Of a stretch of DNA of 23,877 nucleotides, positions 7,789 to 15,841 are shown in pieces. The stretch lies in NCBI GenBank assembly GCA_049514335.1, contig JBEKVE010000028.1, positions 1 to 23,877 of the forward strand, written 5' to 3'. Under the pieces are notes generated by a model. The model had not been told where the DNA came from and did no database searches. It worked only from the letters and a program-made list of their open reading frames with translations. Positions within the stretch are counted from its first letter, which is position 1, and each line of letters begins with the position of its first letter. A program made the position numbers and the translations under genes. Origin of the DNA: JBEKVE01 sp049514335. GTDB lineage: Bacteria; Actinomycetota; Acidimicrobiia; Acidimicrobiales; UBA8190.

Positions 7789-9210
7789 TCAGGTGGTGGC
7801 GGCGGCGGGCGGCAGGTCGAATCGCTCGTCGTCGTCGTCAGAGTCCCACCCCGACCCGGCGATGAGCTCCAGGCCCGAGTCCCCGGGAGCGGGGCGCATG
7901 GAAGCGGTGAGCTCGGGCGCCTCGAGCCGGCGGGTCAGGGCGTCGACGGCATCGAGCTCGGGGATCTCCTTGTCGGAGCCTCCCACCACACCCAGGTCGT
8001 GGAAGCGCCTGGCCTGGGGCAGGACGCTTCTCTCCAACGACCCCACCGCCTTGTTGTACGAGTCGACGGCGCCGCTCAGGCTCCGCCCGGCGCGTGCCAT
8101 GTGGTCGCCGAAGGTGGCCAGCCGCTTGTAGAGCTCGCGTCCCATGTGCTGGACCTCGCGGGCGTTCTCGGCCAGCGCCTCTTGCTGCCAGCCGCGCGCC
8201 ACGGTGAGCAGCAGGGCGATGAGCGTGGTGGGGGTGGCGAGCAGCACGTGGCTGGAAACGGCGTGCTCGAGCAGCGAGGTGTCGTTCTCGAGGGCGGCGG
8301 CCAGCAGCGGGTCGCCGGGCACGAAGGCCACCACGAAGCCCGGGGAGTCGTCGACGTCCTGCCAGTACGCCTTCTTCGCCAGCGAGTCGACGTGGGTGCG
8401 CAGGTGGCGGGCGTGCGTCTTCAGATGGGCGCGCCGCCCGTCCTCGTCGGTGGCCTCGTTGGCGTCGAGGAAGGCCTGGAGGGGCACCTTGGCGTCGACC
8501 ACGATGCGCTTGGCCCCCGGCAGGTGCACGATCATGTCGGGACGACCCCGGCTCTCGCCCGCGTCGGTGCTGACCTGCTCCTCGAAATCGCAGTGCTCGA
8601 GCATCCCGGCCATCTCCACCACCCGCCGCAGCTGGAGCTCGCCCCACCGGCCCCTGGTGGCAGGGGCGCGCAGGGCCGTGACCAGGTTGCGCGTCTCGGC
8701 CTGGAGCTTGTCCTGCGAGGTGGCCAGCTGCTTCACCTGCTCGTTGAGCCCGGCGTACGCCCCCTGACGGTCGATCTCGAGGCGCCGCAGGCCCTCCTCG
8801 TAGCGGCCGAGCTGCTCGCGCAGGGGACCGAGCAGCTGCTCGAGGGCCTGGGCGCGGCTGTCGAGGTCGCCGCGCGCCCACTGCTGGGCGCTGGCGATAC
8901 GGGCGTCGGCCAGCTCCAGGAACTGTGAGTTGTTGTGCTCGAGAGCCTGGCGTGACAACTGGGCGAACTCCCCGGCCAGCTGGCGCCGCACCTCGTCGGT
9001 GGCGACCTGGCGCTCGGCGGCGGCGAGGCGCTCGTGGTCGAGGGTCGCCTGCAGCGCCGCCATCTCGGCACGGGCCGTGCCCAGGACGGCGGCGTGCTGT
9101 GCTCCTTGGAACGCGGCGCGCGCCGAGGCCCGGGACCCAGCCACGATCAGTGCCACGAGGGCACCGATGCCACCACCAACCACCACACCGATGACCAGTC
9201 CGACGATCAT
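7789..9210 (-). CDS. rmuC: DNA recombination protein RmuC homologue
   Basis: A 473-aa protein of the RmuC family, first described in E. coli as limiting recombination at inverted repeats and thought to be a nuclease-like factor. A hydrophobic helix occupies residues 2-24 (MIVGLVIGVVVGGGIGALVA), followed by a long Ala/Gln/Glu/Leu-rich coiled-coil region to about residue 170. The conserved core then contains RGRWGELQLRRVVEMAGM, RPDMIVHLPGAKRIVVDAKVP and GFVVAFVPGDPLLAAAL. The ATG at 9210 is preferred because GAGGGGGA lies about 5 nt upstream and it starts exactly at the membrane helix; longer in-frame versions add a disordered tail. The gene is convergent with the addA-like gene, leaving only 3 bp between stops, so a DNA-processing theme runs through this block. 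Confidence 0.9.
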   Translation of the reverse strand: MIVGLVIGVVVGGGIGALVALIVAGSRASARAAFQGAQHAAVLGTARAEMAALQATLDHERLAAAERQVATDEVRRQLAGEFAQLSRQALEHNNSQFLELADARIASAQQWARGDLDSRAQALEQLLGPLREQLGRYEEGLRRLEIDRQGAYAGLNEQVKQLATSQDKLQAETRNLVTALRAPATRGRWGELQLRRVVEMAGMLEHCDFEEQVSTDAGESRGRPDMIVHLPGAKRIVVDAKVPLQAFLDANEATDEDGRRAHLKTHARHLRTHVDSLAKKAYWQDVDDSPGFVVAFVPGDPLLAAALENDTSLLEHAVSSHVLLATPTTLIALLLTVARGWQQEALAENAREVQHMGRELYKRLATFGDHMARAGRSLSGAVDSYNKAVGSLERSVLPQARRFHDLGVVGGSDKEIPELDAVDALTRRLEAPELTASMRPAPGDSGLELIAGSGWDSDDDDERFDLPPAAATT

Positions 9211-9278
9211 GAGATCCCCCTCTTGCCATGGCTCTCGGGCGAGATTTTCCCTGCTCCGAGGGTGCACGCGGGAGCGTA
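9211..9278 (-). promoter_or_regulatory. Candidate rmuC promoter and ribosome binding site
   Basis: On the minus strand TACGCT (complement of 9273-9278) could be a -10 box, placing transcription start near 9266 and giving a leader of about 55 nt. GAGGGGGA ends about 5 nt before the ATG at 9210. The ribosome binding site is clear and the -10 is tentative. The 154-bp spacer also carries the divergent promoter of the E1 gene. Confidence 0.35.
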
Positions 9279-9353
9279 ACCCGGGGGTGTGACAGCGCCG
9301 AGGGACCCTCCCCGGGGCCTCCTCACGGGCACCGAATCGTCCCTGGCACCGGG

Positions 9354-9364
9354 TAGCGTCGTCA
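9354..9364 (+). promoter_or_regulatory. Leaderless promoter -10 for the E1 gene
   Basis: TAGCGT at 9354-9359 lies 5 nt before the GTG at 9365 and 8 nt before the GTG at 9368. There is no Shine-Dalgarno sequence for either. The same hexamer precedes lysC at the same kind of distance. Confidence 0.5.
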
Positions 9365-11548
9365 GTGGTGCGCAAGGGCGCGGTGGCGCGAGGAGAAGAG
9401 AGTGGCGCCACCTCGACCGACACCGCCACCTCGACGGACACCGGCGCCGCGGCCCCGGGCCCGCTCCAGGCTTACAGCCCCGACGAGCTGATCGCGGACT
9501 TCGCCACGGCGTGCCTGTCCCGGGCCCTCGACGACCGCGAGATCCTGCTGCAGAAGCAGAGCCGGGTGTTCTTCCAGATCTCGGGAGCCGGGCACGAGAT
9601 CCTGCTCCTGGCGCTGGCCCGGTCGCTGCGGCCCGCCTACGACTGGTTCTTCCCCTACTACCGCGACCGGGCTCTGGTGCTCGGCCTCGGGGTGACGCCG
9701 CTCGACATCATGCTGCAGGCGGTCGGATCGGCCCTCGACCCCGCCTCGGGGGGACGGCAGATGCCGTGCCACTGGGGCGACGTCACCCGCAACATCGTCA
9801 CCCAGTCGAGCCCCACCGGTAGCCAGTGCCTGCCCGCCGTGGGCTGCGCCGAGGCGGGGCGTTACATCGCCCGCCGGCCCGGCCTGCCCGGATGCCGAGC
9901 CTACGGCGACGAGGTCACCTACGTGTCGCTCGGCGAGGGCGCCACCTCGGAAGGCGAGTTCTGGGAGAGCCTCAACACGGCGTGCCGGCTCCACCTCCCC
10001 ACGCTGTTCGTGGTGGCCGACAATGGGTACGCAATCTCCGTGCGCGCCGCCGACCAGTCCCCCGCCCCCGTGGCCGAGCTGGTGCGCGGCTTCCGGGGCC
10101 TGGCGGTGACGACCATGGCCGGGTGGGACTACGCGTCGTGCCGGGACCAGGGGGCGAAGGCCATCGCCCGGGTGCGCGCCGGTGAGGGACCGGGCCTCAT
10201 CCACGCCCACGTCACCCGTCCCTACTCGCACTCCTCAGCCGACTCCCAAGCCAAGTACCGCGACGCCGAGGAGCTCGCCGACGAAAAGGCGCACGATCCC
10301 ATCGACACCTTCGAGCGCGCCCTGATCGCGGCGGAGATCCTCACCCCCGAGGACGCGGCGCGACTACGCGACGAGGCGCGCGACATCGCGGCGCGGGCCG
10401 CCGACGAGGCCCTGGCCGCCGCACGCCCGGACCCCGCCACCGTCACCGACAACGTGGTCCGGCTGCCGGCGCTGGCCGACCCCGAGCCCGACCCCGTGCC
10501 CGCGTTCGCCGAGGGGGAGGAGGGTTCGGGGCCCGTGGTCATGGCCGACGCCATCCGGATGACGCTGCACGAGCTGCTCGCCGGCGACGAGCGCATCCGG
10601 GTCTTCGGCGAGGACGTCGCCGACGCCGACGACGAGGTCCTCGACCACGTGGAGGGCAAGGGTGGCGTGTTCGGCGTCACCCGCGGCCTGCAACGGCGCT
10701 TCGGCTCGGCGCGCTGCTACAACACCCCGCTGGCCGAGTCCAACATCGTGGGCCGCGGCATCGGGCAGGCCCTCCGGGGCTTGAAGCCCTGCGCCGAGAT
10801 CCAGTTCTTCGACTACATCTGGCCCGCCATGCAGCAGCTGCGCAGCGAGGCGGCCACCACCCGGTGGCGTTCCAACGGGGCCTTCACGTGCCCGCTCGTG
10901 GTGCGGGTGGCCATCGGCGGCTACCTCACGGGCGGGGCCATCTGGCACTCCCAGAGCGGCGAGTCGATCTTCGCCCACATCCCGGGCCTGCTCGTCGCCT
11001 TTCCGTCACGGGCCCGCGACGCCGTGGGCCTGCTGCGCAGCGCCTTCGCCGCCGACGACCCCGTGCTGTTCCTGGAGCACAAGCACCTCTACCGCCAGCG
11101 CTACGCCGCTGACCCCGTCCCCCACCAGGGTTGGGTCATCCCCTTCGGACGCGGCGCGGTGGTGCGCACCGGACGCGACCTCACCATCGTGACGTGGGGG
11201 GCGACGGTGCAGAAGTCGCTGGTGGCGGCCGAGCAGCTGGCGGGCGAGGGGGTCTCGGTGGAGGTCGTCGACCTGCGCACCATCGCCCCCTGGGACCGGG
11301 ACCTCGTGGCCGAGTCGGTACAGCGCACCGGGCGGTTGCTGGTGGTGCACGAGGACACCCTCACGGCGGGCTTCGGAGCCGAGGTCGCCGCCTGGGTGGC
11401 GGGCGCCTGCTTCTGGTCGCTCGACGCGCCCGTGGGCCGGGTGGCGGCGACGGACACCTTCGTCGGCTACGAGCCGTCGCTCGAGGAGGCCATCCTCCCG
11501 CAGGTCGAGGACATCACCACCGCGGCGCGCGCCCTGGGCGCCGTCTGA
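9365..11548 (+). CDS. Fused E1 alpha-beta subunit of a 2-oxoacid dehydrogenase complex
   Basis: A 727-aa thiamine-diphosphate enzyme joining the two E1 chains that are separate genes in most bacteria. E1 oxidatively decarboxylates a 2-oxo acid and passes the acyl group to the lipoyl arm of E2. The alpha half (about 35-330) has the ThDP/Mg motif GEGATSEGEFWESLNTA (G190-E-G192) ending in DNGYAIS (Asn220), and the loop RPYSHSSADSQAKYRDAEEL. An Ala/Asp/Pro-rich linker (about 340-395) joins it to the beta half: RVFGEDVADADDEVL, YNTPLAESNIVGRGIG, EIQFFDYIWPAMQQL, WHSQSGESIFAHIPGL, and the C-terminal transketolase domain with IVTWGATVQ and VVDLRTIAPWD. The first residues of the GDG and NN motifs appear as GEG and DNG, which I believe is normal in this fused subgroup. 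A branched-chain substrate is the usual guess; pyruvate is possible. No E2 or E3 gene is nearby. In-frame GTG starts at 9368 and 9383 are alternatives. Confidence 0.9.
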   Translation: MVRKGAVARGEESGATSTDTATSTDTGAAAPGPLQAYSPDELIADFATACLSRALDDREILLQKQSRVFFQISGAGHEILLLALARSLRPAYDWFFPYYRDRALVLGLGVTPLDIMLQAVGSALDPASGGRQMPCHWGDVTRNIVTQSSPTGSQCLPAVGCAEAGRYIARRPGLPGCRAYGDEVTYVSLGEGATSEGEFWESLNTACRLHLPTLFVVADNGYAISVRAADQSPAPVAELVRGFRGLAVTTMAGWDYASCRDQGAKAIARVRAGEGPGLIHAHVTRPYSHSSADSQAKYRDAEELADEKAHDPIDTFERALIAAEILTPEDAARLRDEARDIAARAADEALAAARPDPATVTDNVVRLPALADPEPDPVPAFAEGEEGSGPVVMADAIRMTLHELLAGDERIRVFGEDVADADDEVLDHVEGKGGVFGVTRGLQRRFGSARCYNTPLAESNIVGRGIGQALRGLKPCAEIQFFDYIWPAMQQLRSEAATTRWRSNGAFTCPLVVRVAIGGYLTGGAIWHSQSGESIFAHIPGLLVAFPSRARDAVGLLRSAFAADDPVLFLEHKHLYRQRYAADPVPHQGWVIPFGRGAVVRTGRDLTIVTWGATVQKSLVAAEQLAGEGVSVEVVDLRTIAPWDRDLVAESVQRTGRLLVVHEDTLTAGFGAEVAAWVAGACFWSLDAPVGRVAATDTFVGYEPSLEEAILPQVEDITTAARALGAV

Positions 11549-11562
11549 GCCCGAGACACGCC

Positions 11563-12825
11563 GTGGAACGCGTCGTGGTGGTGGGAGCCGGGTTCGCCGG
11601 CCTCAGCGCCGCCCACCACCTGGCCAGGCACCCCGTGCAGGTGACGCTCGTCGACCGCCACAACTTCCACACCTTCCAGCCACTGCTCTACCAGGTGGCG
11701 ACGGCCGGGCTCGATCCCGCCGACGTCGCCTATCCGGTGCGCACCATCTTCGGCCGCGACCCCAACGTGACGTTCCGCCACGGACGCGTCGAGTCCGTGG
11801 ACCTCGCGGCGCGCCGCCTGGCCCTCGGCGACGGCACCACCCTCGACTACGACCAGCTGGTGGTGGCCACAGGAGCGACCACGGGCTTCTTCGGCGTCCC
11901 CGGCGCGGCTGCGCACGGTCTGCCCCTCTACACCCTGGCCGACGCCCGCCACGTGCGGGACCAGGTACTCGGCTGCCTCGAGGCGGCCGACGCCCGGCCC
12001 GAGCGCTTCGACGGCGCGGCGCCCACCTTCGTCGTGGTGGGCGGCGGGGCCACGGGGGTCGAGACGTCGGGGGCGCTCATGGAGCTGCTCGAGGTGTCGG
12101 TGCGGCGCGACCGGCTGCGCATCGACCCCCAGCGCACCCGCGTGGTGCTGCTCGAGGCGGGCGAGCGCCTGCTGTCGGGGTTCGAACCCGAAGCGAGTCA
12201 CTACGCCCTCGACACGCTCGTCGCCCGGGGGGTGGACGTGCGCCTGCGCACTGCGGTGGGCGAAGTCACCGCCGACGGGGTGCAGCTGGCCGACGGGACG
12301 CACATCACCGCCGCCGTGGTGATCTGGGCCGGGGGCGTGACCGTCGACGGCACACTGGCGGCGAGCCTGTCCGCCCCCACCACCCGGGGCAGCCGGGTGG
12401 TGGTGCGTCCCGACCTCTCCCTCGAGGGACATCCCGAGGTGTTCGTGGCCGGCGACGCCGCGGCGGTGCCGTGGGGACCGAAGCGCACCGAGGCCTGCCC
12501 CCAGGTGGCGCAGGTCGCCATCCAGTCGGGGCGCCACATCGCCGCCCAGATCGTGCGACGCCAGGCGGGATCCCCCACCACCGCCTTCGCATACCACGAC
12601 AAGGGCCTCATGGCCACAATCGGCCGGCACGCGGCGGTGGCCCAGCTGCGCCACGGGCTCATCCTGCGCGGCACCCTGGGATGGTTGGCGTGGCTGGGAC
12701 TGCACCTCGTCTACCTGGTCGGCTTCCGCAACAGGGTGGTGGTGCTGGTCAACTGGTGCTGGCGCTACCTCGACTGGCCTTCGGGGCCGCGCCTCATCAT
12801 GGCCGACGTCGAGGCCGATACCTGA
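11563..12825 (+). CDS. ndh: Type II NADH dehydrogenase (NDH-2), FAD-dependent
   Basis: A 420-aa single-chain NADH:quinone oxidoreductase that passes electrons from NADH to the quinone pool without pumping protons. The FAD-binding motif VVVGAGFAGLSAAHHLA is at residues 4-20, with HNFHTFQPLLYQVATAGLDP just after. The NADH-binding Rossmann motif VVVGGGATGVETSGALMEL is near residues 155-175. VFVAGDAAAVPWG and the quinone-site motif PQVAQVAIQSGRHIA follow near 300-325. The C-terminus (about 365-415) is hydrophobic and Trp-rich (GWLAWLGLHLVYLVGFRNR), as expected for the membrane-binding helices. The GTG at 11563 begins right at the first strand and lies 14 bp after the E1 stop. No strong ribosome binding site is visible, so coupling to the E1 gene is likely. 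In-frame extensions upstream overlap the E1 gene and are not credible. Confidence 0.9.
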   Translation: MERVVVVGAGFAGLSAAHHLARHPVQVTLVDRHNFHTFQPLLYQVATAGLDPADVAYPVRTIFGRDPNVTFRHGRVESVDLAARRLALGDGTTLDYDQLVVATGATTGFFGVPGAAAHGLPLYTLADARHVRDQVLGCLEAADARPERFDGAAPTFVVVGGGATGVETSGALMELLEVSVRRDRLRIDPQRTRVVLLEAGERLLSGFEPEASHYALDTLVARGVDVRLRTAVGEVTADGVQLADGTHITAAVVIWAGGVTVDGTLAASLSAPTTRGSRVVVRPDLSLEGHPEVFVAGDAAAVPWGPKRTEACPQVAQVAIQSGRHIAAQIVRRQAGSPTTAFAYHDKGLMATIGRHAAVAQLRHGLILRGTLGWLAWLGLHLVYLVGFRNRVVVLVNWCWRYLDWPSGPRLIMADVEADT

Positions 12826-12850
12826 TCCGACGCCCCCCCGGGGACGGCGC

Positions 12851-12889
12851 TACGGTCAGGCACAGGGCGACGGGCACAGGAGCGGAAAC
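12851..12889 (+). promoter_or_regulatory. Candidate promoter -10 and ribosome binding site for the phoU-like gene
   Basis: TACGGT at 12851-12856 would start transcription near 12863 and give a leader of about 27 nt. AGGAG at 12878-12882 lies 7 nt before the GTG at 12890. This is a leadered start, unlike several others in the window. Confidence 0.5.
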
Positions 12890-13555
12890 GTGGCGAAGCG
12901 TGTGGTGGTGCCCATGGACAGCGCCGACGATGTCACCGAGAGCCTGGAGCGCATCGATCGCGAGATCATCAAGCTCTTCGCCCTGGTGGGCGAGGGCGTG
13001 GCCGGTGCGACCCACTCGCTGCTGGCCGGGGACCGCGAGGCGGCACGGGTCCTGGCCGAGAGCGACGAGACGATCGACGCCCTCTACCGCGAGGTCGAGC
13101 AGCTGGCCCAGAGCCAGCTGGCCCAGCGCGCCACCGGGCCCGAGGAACTTCGCTACCTGGTGGCGGTGTTGCGCATGCTGCCCGAGCTCGAGCGCAGCGG
13201 CGACCTGGCCGAGCACGTGTCGCGCCGGGCGGTGCGTGGGCTCGGGGTCGAGCTCTCGCCGCGGGCGCGCGGCCTCGTCGAGCAGATGGGCGAGGTGGCC
13301 TGCGACATGTGGCGGGCCACGGCCGACGCCTACGCCGATCGCGCCCCCGACGTGGCCGAGGACGTGGAGTCCCTCGACGACGAGCTCGACGAGCTGCACG
13401 TGACGCTCACCGCCGAGATCGCCAGCGGATCCATGCCCCTGCCGGTCGCCATCGAGGCGGCCCTGGTGGCCCGCTTCTACGAGCGCTTCGGCGACCACGC
13501 CGTCAACCTGGCCCGGCGCATCACGGCCCTGTCGACCCGGGGGGGTTGGGCCTGA
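12890..13555 (+). CDS. phoU: PhoU-like phosphate signalling protein
   Basis: A 221-aa all-helical protein of the usual PhoU length, made of two repeated three-helix PhoU domains. In the first, RMLPELERSGDLAEHVSRRA (about residues 96-115) and in the second ARFYERFGDHAVNLARRIT (about 197-215) carry the E-x3-GD metal-binding signature. PhoU proteins link the Pst phosphate transporter to the PhoR/PhoB-type two-component system and restrain phosphate uptake. The start is fixed by AGGAG 7 nt upstream. No pst, phoR or phoB gene accompanies it, so it may act on remote Pst genes or be a PhoU-domain paralogue with another role. It is convergent with asd, with only 4 bp between the stops. Confidence 0.85.
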   Translation: MAKRVVVPMDSADDVTESLERIDREIIKLFALVGEGVAGATHSLLAGDREAARVLAESDETIDALYREVEQLAQSQLAQRATGPEELRYLVAVLRMLPELERSGDLAEHVSRRAVRGLGVELSPRARGLVEQMGEVACDMWRATADAYADRAPDVAEDVESLDDELDELHVTLTAEIASGSMPLPVAIEAALVARFYERFGDHAVNLARRITALSTRGGWA

Positions 13556-13559
13556 GCGG

Positions 13560-14588
13560 TCAGCGCGCCCGTCGGGCGAGGAGCGCCTCGGCGATCTGCA
13601 CGGCGTTCAAGGCGGCCCCCTTGCGCAGGTTGTCGCCCGACACGAACAGCGCCAAGCCGTGGGGCACGGTGCGGTCGCGTCGCAGGCGCCCGACGAGCAT
13701 GGCGTCGCCACCGGCGGCGGCCAGGGGCGTGGGGACGTCCACGAGCCGCACGCCGGGCGCACCGGCCAGCAGGGCGTGGGCCCGCTCGACGGTGAGCTCC
13801 TCCTCGAACCCGGCGTTGATCGACAGGCTGTGCCCCGTGAACACCGGCACGCGGACGCATGTGCCCGACACGGGGAGGTCGGGGATGTCGAGGATCTTGC
13901 GCGTCTCGTCGCGCAGCTTCTGCTCCTCGTTGGTCTCGTCCGAGCCGTCCTCCACCAACCGGCCCGCCAGGGGCAGCACGTTGTGGGCGACGGGTCCGGC
14001 GAACACCGCGGCGGGCGGGAAGTCGACCGCCGCGCCGTCGAAGGCGAGCCCGGCCGCCCCTTCCACCGTCTTGGCCAGCTGCTCCTCGAGCTCGCGCACG
14101 CCGGCACCGCCCGCCCCCGACACGGCCTGGTAGGTGGACACGATCAGCCGGCGCAGCCCCGCGGCGCGGTGCAGCGGGCCCAGCACGGGCATGGCCACCA
14201 TGGTCGTGCAATTGGGGTTGGCCACGATCCCCTTGTCGATCCGGTCGAGCGCGTCGGGGTTCACCTCCGCCACCACCAGGGGCACGTCGGGGTCCATGCG
14301 CCATGCCGAGGAGTTGTCGACGACGACGGCACCGGCGGCGGCGATGCGCGGCGACAGGGTGCGCGACGCGGTGGCCCCGGCCGATACGAGGGCGATGTCC
14401 ACGCCGGCGAAGTCGGCGGTCTCGGCCACCTCGACCTCGACCTCGCCGCCGGCCCAGGGCAGGCGCCGGCCCGCCGAGTGGGGCGAGGCGAAGAAGCGGA
14501 CCTCGTCGAGGGGGAAGCGGCGCTCGGCCAGCACGGCACGCATGACCGTCCCCACCTGCCCGGTGGCCCCCACCACGGCGACGCGCAT
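13560..14588 (-). CDS. asd: Aspartate-semialdehyde dehydrogenase
   Basis: A 342-aa enzyme that reduces aspartyl-4-phosphate with NADPH to aspartate semialdehyde, the branch point to lysine/diaminopimelate, threonine, methionine and isoleucine. The N-terminal NADP motif is MRVAVVGATGQVGTVM. The catalytic cysteine is Cys127 in IVANPNCTTM, VVDNSSAWRMD lies at about 88-99, and the active-site histidine is in PVFTGHSLSIN near residue 248. It follows lysC by 23 bp on the same strand, matching the pathway order. The ATG at 14588 has no Shine-Dalgarno sequence but sits 7 nt after TAGACT, so asd may have its own leaderless promoter in addition to read-through from lysC. Confidence 0.95.
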   Translation of the reverse strand: MRVAVVGATGQVGTVMRAVLAERRFPLDEVRFFASPHSAGRRLPWAGGEVEVEVAETADFAGVDIALVSAGATASRTLSPRIAAAGAVVVDNSSAWRMDPDVPLVVAEVNPDALDRIDKGIVANPNCTTMVAMPVLGPLHRAAGLRRLIVSTYQAVSGAGGAGVRELEEQLAKTVEGAAGLAFDGAAVDFPPAAVFAGPVAHNVLPLAGRLVEDGSDETNEEQKLRDETRKILDIPDLPVSGTCVRVPVFTGHSLSINAGFEEELTVERAHALLAGAPGVRLVDVPTPLAAAGGDAMLVGRLRRDRTVPHGLALFVSGDNLRKGAALNAVQIAEALLARRAR

Positions 14589-14601
14589 GGGAAAAAGTCT
14601 A
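14589..14601 (-). promoter_or_regulatory. Leaderless promoter -10 for asd inside the lysC-asd gap
   Basis: On the minus strand TAGACT (complement of 14596-14601) is followed by TTTTCCC and the ATG at 14588. The gap between lysC and asd is only 23 bp and is mostly taken up by this element, so a secondary asd-specific transcript is plausible. Confidence 0.5.
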
Positions 14602-14611
14602 CCGGCCAGGC

Positions 14612-15829
14612 TCAGCCCCCCGAGAGGCCGAAGGCACCGTGCAGGAGCCGGACGGCCTCCTCCACACGGTCGGCCCTCACCACGCAGGAGATGCGGATGC
14701 TGGAGGTGGAGATCATGTCGATGTTGATCCCCGCCGCGGCGAGCGTCTCGAACATGGTGGCCGACACTCCGGGGTGGGTCCGCATGCCTGCCCCCACGAG
14801 CGACACCTTGGCGATGCCGTCGTCGGCCAGCACCTCCCCGGCACCGATCTCGGGGGCGAGCGCCTCCACCACCACCAGCGTGGCGGCCAGGTCCGTCTTG
14901 GGCACGGTGAAGGAGATGTCGGTGGTGCCGTGCAGCGACACGTTCTGCACGATGGTGTCGACGTTGACAGTGCGGTCGGCCAGCGTACGGAACAGCCGGG
15001 CGGCGATGCCGGGTTGGTCGGGCACCCCGGTCACGGTGATCTTCGCCTCGGAGTCGTCGTGGGTGACGGCGGTGACGACGGCCTGCTCCATGGAAGGATC
15101 CTCCTCGACCACCCAGGTGCCGGGCTCCCAGGTGAAGCTGGAACGGACGTGCAGCGGCACGCCGTGGTTGCGGGCGAACTCGACCGAGCGCAGCGCCAGG
15201 ACGCGCCCGCCGCTGGCGGCGATGTCGAGCATCTCCTCGAAGCTCACCCGGGCGAGGCGGTGCGCCTCGGGTACGACGCGCGGGTCGGCGCTGAAGACGC
15301 CGGACACGTCGGTGTAGATCTCACACGCCTCGGCGCCGAGGGCGGCGGCCAGGGCCACGGCGGTGGTGTCGGAACCGCCTCGGCCCAAGGTGGTGATGTC
15401 GCGCTCGAGCGACACGCCCTGGAACCCGGCCACCACGGGAACGCGACCCAATGCGAGCGCCTGGCGCAGGCGATCGCCGCGCACCTCGATGATCTTCGCC
15501 TTGAGGTGGGAGTCGTCGGTGATGATCCCGGCCTGGCTGCCGGTGAAGGACACAGCCTCCACCCCCTGCTCGGCCAGCGCCATGCACAGCAGGGCCATGG
15601 TGACGCGCTCCCCGGAGGTGAGGAGCATGTCCAGCTCGCGCGGCGGTTGCACTGCGCTCACGTCGCTGGCCAGCCGCAGCAGGTCGTCGGTGGTCTTGCC
15701 CATGGCGCTCACCACCACCACCACGTCGGTCCCCTGGCGGCGGGTCCGGGCCACGTGGTCGGCGACAGCACGCACGCGCTCGGCGTCACCGACCGACGTA
15801 CCGCCGAACTTCTGCACCAGGAGCGCCAC
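14612..15829 (-). CDS. lysC: Aspartate kinase (alpha subunit, with internal beta start)
   Basis: A 405-aa aspartokinase that phosphorylates aspartate in the first step of the aspartate family pathway. The kinase domain begins MALLVQKFGGTSVGD (KFGGTS at 7-12), continues with VVVVSAMGKTTDDLL and LTSGERVTMALL, and ends with TDVSGVFSADPR and SFEEMLDIAASGGRVLA. Two ACT domains follow: HDDSEAKITVTGVPDQPGIA from about residue 255, and KVSLVGAGMRTHPGVSATMF from about 335 with INIDMISTSSIRISCVV. Length and order match actinobacterial LysC, where lysine and threonine act through the ACT domains. The GTG at 15829 is 6 nt after TAGCGT and has no Shine-Dalgarno sequence. Met247 is a likely second start (see the internal ribosome binding site). 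lysC is followed by asd on the same strand. Confidence 0.95.
   Translation of the reverse strand: MALLVQKFGGTSVGDAERVRAVADHVARTRRQGTDVVVVVSAMGKTTDDLLRLASDVSAVQPPRELDMLLTSGERVTMALLCMALAEQGVEAVSFTGSQAGIITDDSHLKAKIIEVRGDRLRQALALGRVPVVAGFQGVSLERDITTLGRGGSDTTAVALAAALGAEACEIYTDVSGVFSADPRVVPEAHRLARVSFEEMLDIAASGGRVLALRSVEFARNHGVPLHVRSSFTWEPGTWVVEEDPSMEQAVVTAVTHDDSEAKITVTGVPDQPGIAARLFRTLADRTVNVDTIVQNVSLHGTTDISFTVPKTDLAATLVVVEALAPEIGAGEVLADDGIAKVSLVGAGMRTHPGVSATMFETLAAAGINIDMISTSSIRISCVVRADRVEEAVRLLHGAFGLSGG
15089..15105 (-). promoter_or_regulatory. Internal ribosome binding site and start for the LysC beta subunit
   Basis: On the minus strand AGGAGG (complement of 15100-15105) lies 8 nt before an in-frame ATG at 15091, which is Met247 of LysC. 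Translation from it gives a 159-aa protein (14612-15091) made of the two ACT domains and starting MEQAVVTAVTHDDSEAK. Corynebacterium and Bacillus aspartokinases are known to use such an internal start to make an alpha2beta2 enzyme, and the Corynebacterium beta chain begins with very similar wording. The site is the best Shine-Dalgarno match anywhere in this gene. Confidence 0.72.
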
Positions 15830-15841
15830 ACATCGACGCTA
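15830..15841 (-). promoter_or_regulatory. Leaderless promoter -10 for lysC
   Basis: On the minus strand TAGCGT (complement of 15836-15841) is followed by 6 nt and the GTG at 15829. No Shine-Dalgarno sequence lies between. The hexamer is identical to the one before the E1 gene. Confidence 0.55.

Noticed and set aside
9921..10030. Possible loss of the ThDP motif in the E1 alpha half, since GEG and DNG replace GDG and NN
   Set aside because: Spacing of the motif is intact and the surrounding sequence is well conserved for the fused E1 subgroup, so I treat it as a subgroup variant and not an inactive enzyme.
11131..11562. Upstream in-frame extension of NDH-2
   Set aside because: It overlaps the end of the E1 gene in another frame and yields Gly/Arg-rich low-complexity sequence; the NDH-2 FAD motif begins just after 11563.
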